Source: Amoebophrya sp. A120 (taxonomy: Eukaryota > Sar > Dinophyceae > Syndiniales > Amoebophryaceae). From it: a stretch of 64,000 nt of DNA. The notes beneath the pieces are model-generated. The model ran no database searches. It saw only the letters and a program-made list of their open reading frames with translations, and was not told where the DNA came from. Shown in pieces: positions 10,501-22,620 of the stretch (position 1 is its first letter; each line of letters starts with the position of its first letter). The position numbers were made by a program, and so were the translations under genes. Where the stretch lies: the NCBI GenBank assembly GCA_905178155.1, contig CAJINV010000007.1, positions 4,490,258 through 4,554,257 of the forward strand, written 5' to 3'.

Positions 10501-13500
10501 TGCGAACAACTCCGGATAGGCCAGTAACTCCTGTCGCCAGCTATCCGTTGGGCCACCCGGCTCCGCAACGATCATGAGAGTCGTGTCGATACAGTACGCA
10601 CCTGTCGCGATCGCGTCGGGAAACCCGTCTGGCGGCTTCCGGAGCCGATCTGCCACCGGGGGAAGAGACAGGATCAGGTAATACGTCCCTTCCGGCAAGG
10701 CGTTCGACGTGAACAGCAATCTCCGCCCGCGCTTCCGACTCGCCCGACCGTATTCCAGACCGTTGGCGTCCTCGATGACCAGCTCGATCGGCACCATGGG
10801 TGGATCGAGCGACAGCTCAAACCGGACCCGCACCCCCTGCGGGCTGTTGACCATGAAGGGTTCGCGAAGCAGCTCGTCCCCGATGATTTGCGCATTGCCA
10901 CTCTGCCCGCTCCCGCCCAGCAAGTCGATGGGCAGAAAAGCGCGGATCAGGTGGCGCAGCAAGTGTCTGGATTCCGTCGATCCGTCCAGCTGCTCCCCCA
11001 CGACTGGACTCAAGCCGCTCGAGGTCTGACTCGCAACCGGCGTGCCCTCGGACAGCGACTTGATGAGCGCCAGCGCCTCCTTCACGCCTTCCTCGAACTT
11101 GGCCAGTTCCGACTCCTTCGTCAGACTGTTCGACTGTCCGTTCACGACGATCCGCGTGTCCTTCCACGGGCACAGCGGCAGCATCTCCAGCTTCGCGGCG
11201 AAAATGTGCAAATTCACGTTGATGCAGGCCGCCTCCAGCGCCATCACCTCGGGGCGGAGCCGGATTCGCAGGCGGTCCCCCCCGGACTGCGACCAAAAGG
11301 AGAACAGCTGCTCGCGGTCCGACCGCCCCGACGGGCCGGTTGGCGTGCCGTACCCCCCGACGGCGAGGGAGCGCTCGAACGTCACCAAGTGTCCGTCCGC
11401 CCGGCCGAAGGCGACCAGCAGACCGTGCTCGCGGCTCCCTAGCGGCACGTCGATCTCCGCCTCGATCACGTCTGGGCTCGCTCCAGCCGAAGAGGACGAC
11501 AGGCTGCTGAAGGTGGAAGAACTGGTTTTCGAAAAGAAAAAGTCCCCGTCCAAAAAACCGGGTCCCCCGCCCTGCGTGTAGGAGACGCCGAGGGGGAGTT
11601 CCGGCGCGAGCAGATTGCACTTCGCGACGTTTTGCAAGGCCACGTTGGCGATGTCCAGACTGTAGGGCGCACAGTACTGTTTGTCCTGCAACACGTTTTG
11701 AAACGGGACGTAGATGATCTGCACCATGCAGCTCTCGCACTTCAGCAGCTCCAGGAACCCGAAATCTTGGTCCATGGGGGACGCAATGGGGATCCCGACC
11801 TTCGCCTGCTTCCCCGGCGTGGTCCAGATCCCGACCACCAGGCCGGCCATCAGGAAGTCCGACTGGATGCCGAGTCGCAGCAGCGTGTTCTTCACGGGTT
11901 CCTCCCGCACCGGGTGCCCGATCCCGTTGAAGTGGTTCCCCACCATGAAGCTCTTCGCCGCGTTCCCCGTTTTGTGCGTCAGCGTTACCGTGGAATCCAT
12001 CCAGTTCGGGGAAAAGCTGTCCGTCACCTTCCTCGACACCTCCTCTTGCAGCAGCCCCGCACCGTCCGGCTGGTCCGACGAGCACGCCCGCGCGTCGTCC
12101 CAGACGACCATCGAGACGGGCGAAACTTGCAGCCGGATCTTCACCGATTTGCACGTGTAGAGCCCGCCGATGGGCAGGAAGGGCGTTTTCACGCGGATCA
12201 GGTACCTGCCCGGCGTCCGGATCTCCGCTGCCAGCATGCGCTGCCGGTTTCCGAAGGGCAGAATCACCGCCTCCACGGGCGGGAAGGTCTCCGTGTCGAT
12301 GTCGGTAACGGCCCCGTCGTCCTCGTCGGAAACAAGTTTGACCAAATCTGCGGTGACGAGCCCAACCGCGCCGGATTCGGGCGCGACGTAGAGGCGCGCG
12401 AGGGACTTGTCCTTGATGTGGAGTCGAATGTAGTGCAGGGTGTGGGAGATCTCAAAAACGTCGTTGATGCGGATCGACTTGCCAACCGACTCGGAAACCT
12501 CCGTGTAGTCGCTCGGCCAGTTGTGCGTCGCGTCGCACGTGATGGGGACGTCGCCCAAGTACAGCGGGACGTGCTCGATGTCGTCCACCGCCAGGTCGTC
12601 CAGGCTGGCCTGGTGAAATTTGGTCTGTACGGAGTTCCCCGCGCCCCCGCTGTCGGAGCCGCTCGAGGACGAACGGGAGAGTTTGAAGTTCTCCGCAAAC
12701 GCGCCCAGCCAGTGGCCGCCCGCGCCGTGCCAGTGCTGGTTCAGCTGCTCCGCGGTTTGGTGGGTCCGCATGGCGGAAAACTCGAAGAACATCTGAAGTG
12801 GTTGTTGAAACGTAGTATACGTCAAGTTGTTGTGCACTCAATAAACATTTGTCATTTTATTTCAAGAACTGAAAACTTCAATTTTCAAACACCGTGTTTG
12901 CCATTCCAGGGTAAAGAGCAAGACGCCACCTCATAAAATAAAAATAAATAGAAATACCCTAAAAACCCTGCCGTTTAGACCGTTGCTTTGTCCGAAGTCG
13001 GTGACGGGAGTGGGGTTCTGCAGGTACTGCCGCAACGCATTCCCGATGCAGTCGTCGTTGGCTTTGAGCTTCGGGTCGTTGCTCGTCAAGTCGCTGTTTC
13101 CCGGTAACGCGGTCTTCGCGAACTGGACTCGGTTTTCGGTGCCCGAGACGTCAAAATCCACGTGCACGAGAATGTGCAGAGTGGCAAAATTGTCCGAGTT
13201 CGAATCTTGCGTGCCGGGAAAACTGGAAAGGGCGCGCTCCAAGGGAATGAAATGGAAATTTTCTAGTAGGTTTCTATTTCGAAGAAGCGTATCTATTTCG
13301 CATTAATTTCTTTCTTATTCTTTCCTTATTCTTTCTATCTACTTCTACACCAAAATAATTTCACGATCATCTTGCAGCTAGAAGCCAGTTGCTTGTTTTC
13401 GTTTGTGCAGTCAGACATGCCAAAAAGATGCGATGATGAGGGCCCTTGCGACGAATCTTCACCTCAATCCTTACTCTTTAATACGTGCATGATTCTATCC

Positions 13501-15555
13501 ACAAAAACCTCTACCAAATTTCCATTCGATATGTAGTTGGCCTGATTCGATCATGGTTCCGCTAACCCCGTCCACGTGGTTCTCGCCCCAGGGCATGTCC
13601 TTCCCGCGCAAGAGGGCCAGCCGGTAGTGAATCCCCGGCGTCAGGGATTCCACCTTCGCGTGCAGCAACGTGACGCCACTCGCCAGTTCCCAGTTGATGT
13701 AGTGCAGCGACATCCAATTCTGCGACTTGGCCTTTTCCGCGTTCCGCGGCGCGGATTTTTTGAAGTAATTGTCGTCTACCAGGTGCGCAATGTCCCAGTG
13801 GTAGTAATTCCGCAACACGCGTTTTTTCAAATTATTGTTCCCGCCCTCGCCCTCTAAGCGCATCACGTTCATGCCCTCCGCCACGATGTCGTGGTCCACT
13901 TTGTCCAGAAACGGCTCGCCCGCGGCGCCCGTTGCCGGCGGAAGGGAACTTCCGGCGCTGGCAATCTTTGTGAAGTCGTAGTCCGCGGACCCGCACATCG
14001 TTTGCCTGGTGAAAAAGCTCAGGCTCCCCGGGACGGTGTATTGCGGGAAGGGGATTCCCACGCTGGGCTGCAGCGCCGACCAACACCGCAAGTCGAGCCG
14101 GATCGGAATGCACTCCAGCCCGCTGTTCCAGGTGAAAACCTGCGCGGGCGGTTGGAACACGAGCGCGGTCGTACCGAGAAGTCTGCTCTCCAGTTGCCCG
14201 TTCCCGTTGGGATCGTTGTTGCTGTTGGCGGAAAAAGGCGAAGAAGAGACACCTCCGGCGTTGGAAGCGGGTGGGGACAGTTCCAGACCGATCATCTCGC
14301 ACCTTCTGTAGGGTCCGTTCGCGCCGAGCTCAAATTCGCACTTCCGTATTCTTCCGGTCTGCACCTGCCCATTCACGACCTGATCCGACGTTTGGAACCA
14401 CGGCAGCTGGTCCGTTCCCTCCACCGCCATATTGCACACCGTCTTCAGCTGCAGCTCCTGGGTCGACGTTTGCCCATCTCCGCCTGTTGTACTTGTACCT
14501 CCACCACCCGAGAGATCCACACTCACGTGCGAGTTTGCTTTCTGCAGCACGACGCGATTGTTCATCTCGGGCGCGAACCCAAACAGGCCGGTGTGCGTAA
14601 AATAGCCCGTTTTGTCCACTGCTGGGATGACGGGCGGCAGCTCGGACCACTTGCAGCCAAGCGACTCGTGCAGCGGCTTTTGGTTCGCCGGATTCCTGCC
14701 GCTGCCGTCCTGCGAAAAGTCGCTGGCGTCGGAAGACCCACCATTGAACCGCTGCAGGATGGAAAAGGGGTTCAGTGGGGACGTTTTAGTACCCATTTCG
14801 GTCGCCGGGTGGGGGGTTGCGAAAAACATCACGAAAAGCGTCATCAGACGCAGGGTGGTTATGTGTGATATAAAGGTCGTTAGTCGTCCGGAGTAGTTTT
14901 TACAGTTTGATGTTATAGTTGGCCTCCGCCTCTGCGGTGGTGATGGTAGTACTCTTTTTAGTTCAGATCTTCTGCTGGCAGAAAGAGAATTTTTTACCGC
15001 GTGAAGACGCCGAGAGCATCGGAGCCCCTTGATGTCTGGTGGTGGTTCCTTCTTCCTCCGTCGCCCAGAACGATTTTCTCGTGCGGGTAATGATCTTCCT
15101 CGATGCACCTGCAGATGAAGTAGACTAATACTTTTACCTGGTGGACAACATGGTGCCTGTGTCGGTATACTTGTTCTATCGATGAGCGCCTCTTGCTCAG
15201 TGTCAGTTTCGCGGTGGATGTGGTGGTCCAGAGCAGACCTCCACCGGTAAAGCAAAGCAGCAGGGACTCCGACGCGAAGCCGCCCGACCGTACCCCGGTA
15301 GCACGCTCGCATCTTTCGACGGACTTTTTTCCAAAAAGTGTAAAGAGCCTTTGTCTTCGCCCTTCGTCGTCGTTGCAAATAAGCGTCACTGCATTTCGAA
15401 TCGTGCGACGAACGCATCGCTGTGCTTCCAGAGGAGGGTTGCAATGGTGCGGAAGGACTCGCACCGACCAAACGATCGAACTCCTGTGACGACTCAGCAG
15501 GACGCATCCGCGACGTCCCGCCTCCTCGCACAGTGGAATCTTCTGAAACGGCCAT
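7558..15555 (-). CDS. Very large multi-exon, probably secreted protein, unknown
   Basis: Six exons join in frame to about 2331 codons: 13515-15555, 12958-13262, 10389-12792, 9567-10303, 9308-9350 and 7558-9023. Introns 13263-13514 and 12793-12957 are GT-AG. Intron 10304-10388 is GT-AG but less certain. The last two introns are introners. The ORF opens at an ATG at 15555, but a second ATG at 14844 starts a short hydrophobic stretch (MTLFVMFFATPHPATEMG) that looks like a signal peptide, so the basic first 237 residues may be 5' leader. The rest is a run of beta-strand-rich segments (for example LPEGTYYLILSLPP and GRYLIRVKTPF), suggesting repeated beta-sandwich domains of an extracellular or surface protein. 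There is no obvious C-terminal membrane anchor. Family not recognised; it could be two genes if the 10304-10388 intron is wrong. Confidence 0.6.
9029..9307 (-). mobile_element. Introner (family 4) in the large secreted-protein gene
   Basis: This 279-bp element has 32-bp identical terminal inverted repeats (start TATCCTGAGTAAAAACGTAC). It is flanked by a perfect 5-bp duplication, acacg at 9024-9028 and 9308-9312. Removing the element plus one copy restores frame as I-E-G-V-W-M-A. No GT-AG pair gives the required frame at these borders. Confidence 0.88.
9356..9566 (-). mobile_element. Introner (family 2, antisense copy)
   Basis: This 211-bp element has inverted repeats starting TATC[G/A]CAAGAAAAAAGTGTTA-type. 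Flanks are ggcca (9351-9355) and cgcca (9567-9571), a 5-bp duplication with one mismatch. Excision gives D-L-A-Q-A-S-V. Its plus strand matches the minus strand of the copy at 61218-61431, interior included, so the two copies lie in opposite orientation relative to transcription. Element plus duplication is 216 nt and has no stop in the host frame, so retention would insert 72 codons. Confidence 0.88.
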
Positions 15556-17200
15556 CGTGGTCAGTACCCTACCCGAACCTGAGTAGATCTTCAGGTTAGA
15601 TAATCGAGGTGGCAGAAGAACGAGGCGTCACGAGCGGCGACGAGCGGCATCTCGCTACTGTGCCGACGACGCTTCTTTTCATTCTCTCGGACCCCTGCGC
15701 CGGACACGCAACAAAACTGTTGCTACTCAGTAATTTTGTCCATGTTATCATGCTGGAAAAAGTTTAGGGTTGAGGGTCCAGCTGCTTTTATTCCTGATAT
15801 CATACACCTACACCCTCGGCTACTGTAGAATTAGATAAGTCACGCTGTCGGCTGTCACTTCAGCGATTACAATAGTACTGTAACGGGTTGTTGTTGTATC
15901 ATACACAGAACTGCCTAAGATTCGTATTAATCATTTCTGGAAAGAAATCAAACACCACAACTACTTCTTCTTGTACTTGTTACTCGCTCGACGACACTTC
16001 ACTCTGTTACTAAACCTATTCACTTGCTCTAGCCCTGCTTCTGTACCAAGTGATTTTCATTGATACTCCTTCGCTTTATCCGTGGTCCACGGCTGGACCT
16101 ATTTCAGTCATCTTCCAGAATGCAAGACCACGAGGAGCCTCCATTCTTGAAGATAAATGTCTGCAATGAACATTTTCTCAATTTTTTCTTTTTCAGATTT
16201 AACATGGTGCGAGTGAGAGTGTGACTTGGTTGCGTCTCGTTTGTGGCTCTCAAATAAGCCAAGCAAGCAGGAGCTTCTCAAGATCGGGGATCTTCCTTCC
16301 CAAATGCACCATCTCAACTTCCTCTCAGGTGGATGCGTTTGCGAATTCATTGTCCTTTTTGTTCTTTCAGTGCGGACGGTGTGTGAAGGTGATCAAGAAC
16401 AATTCAGATAAACTACACAATTTCTTTTTGAGAGATTCGATTTAAACAATGGCCAGCCAAAAATATTGCAGCAAACACACGGACAGTTGCTACCGATTTT
16501 TATAGGGCACCTGAATTAATTTCGAGCACTCAGTGCGTCTTCGTTCTTTCTCACAAACAAAACAATAGTTGCTATTTCATACTACACATAGTGATTGGTG
16601 GTGGAATGCAATGCTGTGCTACCTGTTCAACTTTGAATGCTTTCTTGCTGTACAAAAATTACTCCGTTTTTTGTCGTTCTTGGACGTCAATGCGACGAAC
16701 AAGAACTCTCGCTACTATAATGGAAGTGCGCGAAAAACAAATTTGAATAATCTTCTTCAAAACAAAAATGACACGGCAATTCTCAAATAATGATCTCTTT
16801 TTCTAGAATTTTGTCGAAACATACTGAACAAAACAGATTTGCCCACTCAACGAACTCTACTGGGTGAATGCATGTGTGAAATACTGGAGGAAGCAAGGAA
16901 ATGGATAAAGATGAAAAAGCGACTTCTTACTCTTCGAGGATATAAAGTACTTTGATAATGTCGTAGAGCTGTGCAAAAACAAAGGTATTCATTGTGTCTC
17001 AAAAGTAGTCAACTCAAAAACTAAAAAACAATAACAATTTACATTTAGCGGATCGATTGGATGGTCGTATTTCGAGGTACTCTGCAGAGTGCTACTTGTT
17101 ATTCTTATTTGATTTAGCTTAAAGCACATCTCCAACAAAAGTGTCGCTGTCAAAAGTCTGCATCTGCTGTATGCAACTTACGTTTCTTAAAGTGAACTAC
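15556..17200. other. Intergenic, AT-rich
   Basis: Only short ORFs with no recognisable content. I see no RNA gene, inverted repeat or long repeat here. Confidence 0.6.
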
Positions 17201-17889
17201 TTAACAACAGTTAGAGCCAGCATCCGCCTTGGCGCCAGGAACTGTTTGCATATTGTTCGTGGGGGTGGCTGCAGCAGGAGCAAGCTGACCTGCCACAAAA
17301 TGCGAGTTCGCAACTGGTGCCGCGACCCCGGGTCCAACCGCCACCAGAAGGCCACCTCCAGCATGATGCTGCTGCTGCCCCAGTCCTGCCTGCTGCTGTT
17401 GCTGCCCCAGTCCAGCAGCGCCGGCACCAAGAGGAGGTTGGCCCGCCCCTGCTGGTTGTACAGCCTGGCTCTGGCCGATTGTGGCCTGCATCAAAGCAAA
17501 TTCGGCATCGCCAAGCACCACCCGGCGGTACCCCGGGTTCATCTTGTCTGCTGCGGACTGGATCATTGTCCCATCAGGGGGGCGCGTCACAATTGCCATT
17601 CCGTCGGTGATCACCGTCATTGACAGATCCGTGTTGGACAGAGCGAAAGTCTCGTACATTTCGGACAGGAAGATCGGCTTGACGCCGCTGGCGCTACACG
17701 CGTGGGGCCGGATGTTGATCGGCGCGACGCCCTTCAGGCCTTGGTATATCCCCAGGTGGTCCGCCACAGAGTCGGCATTTTCGAACCCGGCCTCCACCAA
17801 TGTTCCCTGACTGGCCAATTTCTCCTTGGTATCCACCAGCTTCTCCAGGTTCGCATTGGCTGCAGTTGGCGGAGGCGCGGTAACACCAC
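17201..17889 (-). CDS. Short paralogue: N-terminal domain of the S51-like family only
   Basis: This open exon begins after a CACCAG acceptor at 17890 and ends at the stop at 17201 (about 229 codons). Residues around IYQGLKG...NIRPHACSAS, KPIF...MYETF, TVITDGMAIVTRPP and RRVVLGDAEFAL match the N-terminal domain of the long paralogue at 18696-22043 (MYQGLRG, NIRPHLCSAE, AITDGMAVVTAPP, SRVILGDTELLL). The remainder is a Gly/Gln/Ala-rich tail ending Gly-Ser-Asn-Cys-Cys. The peptidase-like core is absent, so this is a domain-level partial duplicate or a truncated gene. The 5' exon is not resolved: a GTGAGC donor near 18095 and a 64-bp palindrome lie in the presumed intron. Confidence 0.6.
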
Positions 17890-17942
17890 CTGGTGAGAGT
17901 AGTTAACTTAAGATTGCCGCGGCTAAGCTGATTTCCTGGGGC

Positions 17943-18006
17943 GGGAATTCAGCGTACAACTTTTTTCTTTTAACTTTAAAAGAAAAAAGTTGTACGCTGA
18001 ATTCCC
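17943..18006. repeat. Near-perfect 64-bp palindrome
   Basis: Two 31-bp arms, identical as inverted repeats, meet at a 2-nt centre. The outer ends read GGGAATTCAGCGTACAAC and each arm carries an oligo-T/oligo-A run. It lies just upstream of the open exon of the short paralogue, probably within an intron or leader. It would form a very stable hairpin in DNA or RNA. Confidence 0.9.
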
Positions 18007-18695
18007 AAAGCTAAAACTAGAAAATCAGCGTACAGCTGCTGCTACTCTGCCAGCACTATACTGGAATAGTAAACCGATTACGATTAGCTCACCGAGGCAG
18101 GACGAGCACATCCACGGCGGCAGCAAAGAAATGATGCCCTTGGCTAGTCTTTTACTTTTTACTATTTGTCCGCAACAACATTAAAGGCAACCTTGGAAGA
18201 AGCGCGGAGATCTACGCAGCGACGGCTGCGCGTCAGTCTACTTTCGTTCCCGGAACGAGCGGGGCGCGGTGCCGCGGAGGGGAGTGTCTCTTTTGTTTCT
18301 TCCATGTTTTTTTGCCCACCCGCAATCGAAGAGAGACCAAGGAGTCGAAAAACAAAAGCAGAGAAGCTGGCTCGCCAACGTGCAAGCAGCAAGGCGACGC
18401 GGAGTTAGGGCGCGACGTCCGCTCACCTCTACCGACCGGAACCCGGTCGAGCCGGACGTGGTCTACTAGTGCGGGAACTTTAAACTAATCGCAGAAAATC
18501 AGACTCTTCACTAATCTAGTCTGATGAAGATGAAGTGCCTGACGCGCTATTGTTGACTGGAGATAGAAGGGTGCATGCATCGGTATCGTTTACTTATCAA
18601 AATACAGGCTGAGAAGCAAGTCCAAGCGAAAATTAATAAAGAAGATGCTGATACAAGGCCTCTGACTCAATATTGGTATATTAGCTGTTCACTAT

Positions 18696-21600
18696 TCATA
18701 TACGTGAAGCTATACCGTAGATCTTCATGGCCTCCGCTCTTCCGAACTTTTTAACGACAACCTGCTTCGCCTCCTGGATCGTCTGGCGCGAAACCGCAAC
18801 CAAATCCGGACGCTTGTCTTGGTCCTCGGTGTCATCAGCCTTTGAATTCCGATTCCGCAGCAGCTTCGAGCCCCGCTGCCTGGTTTTGTCCTCTGCTGTG
18901 TTCGCTGCCCGTTCTGACCCTTCGCACTCGCCGAACTTTTCGCTGGTGCGAAGGTGCGGACAGAAAAACGCGACGAGGACGACCGTTCCAGCTGCTGCGC
19001 GACCGCCTTCAAATCCAATCCCCCTTGCTTCTTCTGCAGGCACGGCGACGCTAGAAATCGTCTTAGGACCAGCAGCCTTCTCTTGCTCTTGCACAGGATA
19101 GACTCGATGGAGCTGCAGTAATTGCTGACCCTCAGAAAATTGCTCCTGCACGAGGCGGTCCCAGACCTCCCCCATTCCCCCCAGGAGGCCCGCGGCCGGC
19201 GCTGCCGGTGCGGATGTAACTCTGTACACCGTTACTTCCCTGTCGGTGTGCATCGAGGCGCTGATGGCATTACCGATGACTTCATACGCGGCCTGCTCCC
19301 CCTGGGCTTCCAAGCCCTGCGGCAGCGAAAGAATAACGTACACCCATGGGGCGGTTTTGGGCTGCCCTATGTATCCCTTGGCGCGCGGGTCGAGGAGCCC
19401 GATGTCCAGGGTGCAAGCGGGAAAAAAACCGTGACTGACGCCGCCAACGCCGCGCAATCGCAGGTCTTCGCAGGAATACGAGTACGACGCACATGCAAGG
19501 GCAATTTCCGTTTCCCTGTCGTAATCCACATCCCCGCCAGTTGTCAGCCCCCATCCGCCCGCGCCGCATCTGTCTGATCCCATGTCGCCTTCTGGCGGTG
19601 CCGAACCACCTAGTTGTAGATCCGGCACCGTGAATTTCGTAATGTGCTTGCCCGTGTTCTGGCTGGGAAGCCACCACTCCTGGTACTGTTGACCCAGGCT
19701 GCGTGCGGGAACCAGTGGGCGCTCCTTGATCCACTCCCCTTTGTGGGTGTCCGGATCGTGCGACGGCTCACAATGTTCCCCCGTGGTTTTCGTTATCAGT
19801 TGCGGATACTCCACACTGGGCTGTCGCGGCAGCCTCCCCTTCACAAGGCAGTTCCCTGCGAAATTTCCGTCCTTCGAAAAGGCGTACGTGGGGCCGAAGA
19901 TGTGATGCGGCGCCGGATCGCCCGAGAGGCCGAAAAACAGAAAAGAGTTGTCCTGGTTTTGCACCATGCTGCCAGCTGATTGCCCCGCAAGCAAGAGCGC
20001 ATTTTGCCGCCAGAGCGTGAGAATTCGTGCGAAGTACTCGGGTGCGTCCCGGACTTCGGCCATCAGGTCAAACACATTTCCGCCCCCGACGTAGTACATC
20101 ATCCTCCCCGCCTTGACATCTGGAAACAGATCCTTGGCCATGACGCGTTCATCCAATGTCTGGTCGGAGTTGGGGTTGGCGATTGAAGTTCCGCTCGGAA
20201 TCGCCCGCACCTGACCAGCCTTGTTTGCAATTGTCCAATCTGGAGCGATAAAAGTGCTGCCTCTCTTCAAAGGCACCTCAATCCGGAGCCCATGGCGGAC
20301 CAAATCGACATAAAATACTGCGTTGTCTGCCGTCAGAAAATGGTTTTTGTACTTGGGCAAAAGCCGTATGGAGTCCGTGAATTGCCGTAGCGAGTTCGCC
20401 ACGTGCGTTCTGAAGGCCGGCGTCATGACGCATTCGGCAATGGTAACAAGTGACATCCGCTTGTTTCGTCGCTGGCATGCCTCCGGTCTCCGAAGCATAC
20501 TGAGCTTCGCGTCCGCGTTCATAATGAAAGTGAAGGGCCCGCTAAATTCGGGCTGCGCTGGCTGGCTTTCGAACTCGTAGAAAAGATTCGCAAAGGCAAG
20601 CTGCAGGCCCCCGTTGTCGATGAGCGTGGACAAAAAAAAACCGTATCCGTACTGTGGCGGCGGCGAGGTAATGGTGGGCGAGAACGCGCTGCGGCCTGCC
20701 CCCATGTTGGCCGTTGAGACATCGAGTGCAAGCATACACATTGCGTACGCGCGCGGCACCACGTTGTCGTCGCCGGGATACGCCCGGCTAGCGCGCTCTC
20801 CTGCCGGGAGGCATCCCGCCTCCAACGGGTCCGGTGGCGTGGAGGCAACGCGGCTGGGAATCGTCCCGGGAGGTTGACCGGAGAGAAGCTCTCGCACCCG
20901 GCCCAGCTCCGGGACGTGCAGCACACTCCCATCTCCCCTGGGGATGCACACCACAGACAGGGCGAACACGGAAGCGACGCGCGCCGCGCCCCCCGGTTCC
21001 AAAGGCGGGGCAGGCTTCTCCGGGCACATGAACTCCATTGCCTCGAAAACGGTGCCGTCACCCCCGCGGTACGTGTGCCCCGGCACGCCCTCCGGGCTCT
21101 TCTCCTTCTGGATGTCCCGCGCGAACATCTCACAAGTGGCCTGGTGGACGGGTGGCGACTGCGTTCCCCCTCCTGCAGAAGGGGTTGCGAGTGGCCGGAC
21201 GAAGAAATTTTTCTGCGCCGTTGTGAGCACCGGCGCGCAGTAGTCCTCCGGTCCTGGGCTGACGCATTGCCATTTCACACCGCCCCCATCGGCGCCACAC
21301 ACCTTGCACCCCGCGACCCGGCAGGCCTTCTTCGCGATTTTCAACGTTTTTTCTGAGTCCGGCTCCACACCCTGCGCGGGCGCTGCAACACCCCCTGCGC
21401 CTCCGCCCATGCGATTGCGACCATATTCTGCCGCCAGTCGGTCGTAAACTTCGGCGAACTTGCCGGCGTCGCACGCGTCGTCAGGCGCTGTGATGCTGCG
21501 CGAGTGGTCGGCGAAGACTTTCTTGCCTGGTGTCCGTTCGCGTTCGTGTTCGAGTGACTCCGTCCCCGGTTGCATGCTGCCAGCTGCCAGCACGTCAGCT

Positions 21601-22043
21601 TGCTTTTTCATTTTCTCGCCGACGAGCAGAAGTTCCGTGTCTCCGAGAATCACCCGAGACCGGCCTGGTTCGGATTGCGCTGAATCAGCATGCGGCGGGG
21701 CCGTCACGACGGCCATGCCATCAGTGATGGCGGTCATGTCCATCGCAGTGTTGTGGTGCAGAAACGAGCCATACATGAGGGACTCATAAATTGGCTTTGG
21801 GGATTCCGCGCTGCAGAGGTGCGGCCGAATGTTGAAATGAAGGCCCCGCAGGCCTTGATACATACCGGCCCCATCATCACCAGGTGCATACACTTCGACG
21901 CCGCCTGGATCATTTTGGTTCAACAAAAATCATTGACATGCCGGAACCGAAACCGATGACCAGATCAAAAACGCAAGGCAACAAGTCCTTGCTAACTTTG
22001 CCTGCTTCATTGCTTCTCGACAAAAGGCAGGCCCCCGGGCCAT
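18696..22043 (-). CDS. Secreted/membrane protein with peptidase-S51-like core (paralogue A)
   Basis: The main exon (18696-21904, about 1069 codons) is uninterrupted. A candidate first exon at 21938-22043 encodes MARGPAFCREAMKQAKLART then CCLAFLIWSSVSVPA, a good signal peptide. Its join uses a 33-nt GT-AG intron, unusually short, so the 5' end is tentative. Domains in order: the N-domain shared with 17201-17889; a Cys-rich block (ACRVAGCKVCG...SPGPEDYCAPVL); a central domain with LALDVSTAN and YGYGFFLSTLIDNGGLQLAF; then YYVGGGNVFDL (about 20065-20100) and AGQSAGSMVQNQD (about 19955-19990), with PAPHH about 16 residues later. GGGN followed by SAG is the signature of peptidase S51 (alpha-aspartyl dipeptidase/cyanophycinase), where the Ser is the nucleophile. 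A short hydrophobic segment (GTVVLVAFFC) and a basic tail close the protein. S51 membership is inferred from motifs only. Confidence 0.68.
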
Positions 22044-22620
22044 GGCGCCACACCCGATTGCTGGCCGCGCGCGGCGCGGAACGAAGCAACAGCAACAGGT
22101 ACTCGGTCAAGCGCTGCGTGTTATAACCAGCAAGACTACAACACTCGCTCCACGTAGTTGTTGTTTTGGGAAAATATTTAGGGGTTGCACAGTAAAAAAT
22201 AGGGTTGCTAATTTTGACCTCGTCTATGCTGTAGTCAGCCCTCGATACCACTGGTTCATGTTCGTGGCCCAAATGGCAGGGGGCCCCTGCGAATGGGCTT
22301 CGCACAAGCAGAAGGGCGTGCCGACAGGGAGACCCGGCATGGAACAAAAGCAGCCCTCGTTGCCTGTCACAATGCATGGTGATGCCACAACCCTGCTACA
22401 CAGATATTTCTAAAGAGTGAAACTGAAACCAACGTACCCCAATCAGAAAAATAAAGTCAGGCCGCGAGTAAAAGTAGCCCGTCCGACCCGAATAGAAGCC
22501 CGCGAATATTGCAAGCGCCGCTCCTTCCAAGCAGCAAATGGCCAGCGCCCTGGCCGCCAGAGGGGCGGCACGAAAATAGTTACAGGCAATACGAACTACA
22601 CAGCTCCTCAAAAGCAGGCG

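Noticed and set aside
11632-12936. 434-codon plus-strand ORF
   Set aside because: Lies exactly opposite exon 3 of the minus-strand gene, which has the coherent beta-rich protein and in-frame splice joins. The plus frame is open because of GC-rich codon bias and is rich in Arg/Val/His, as antisense shadows are.
16108-16350. 80-codon minus ORF in intergenic DNA
   Set aside because: Short, no recognisable content, AT-rich surroundings and no splice context.
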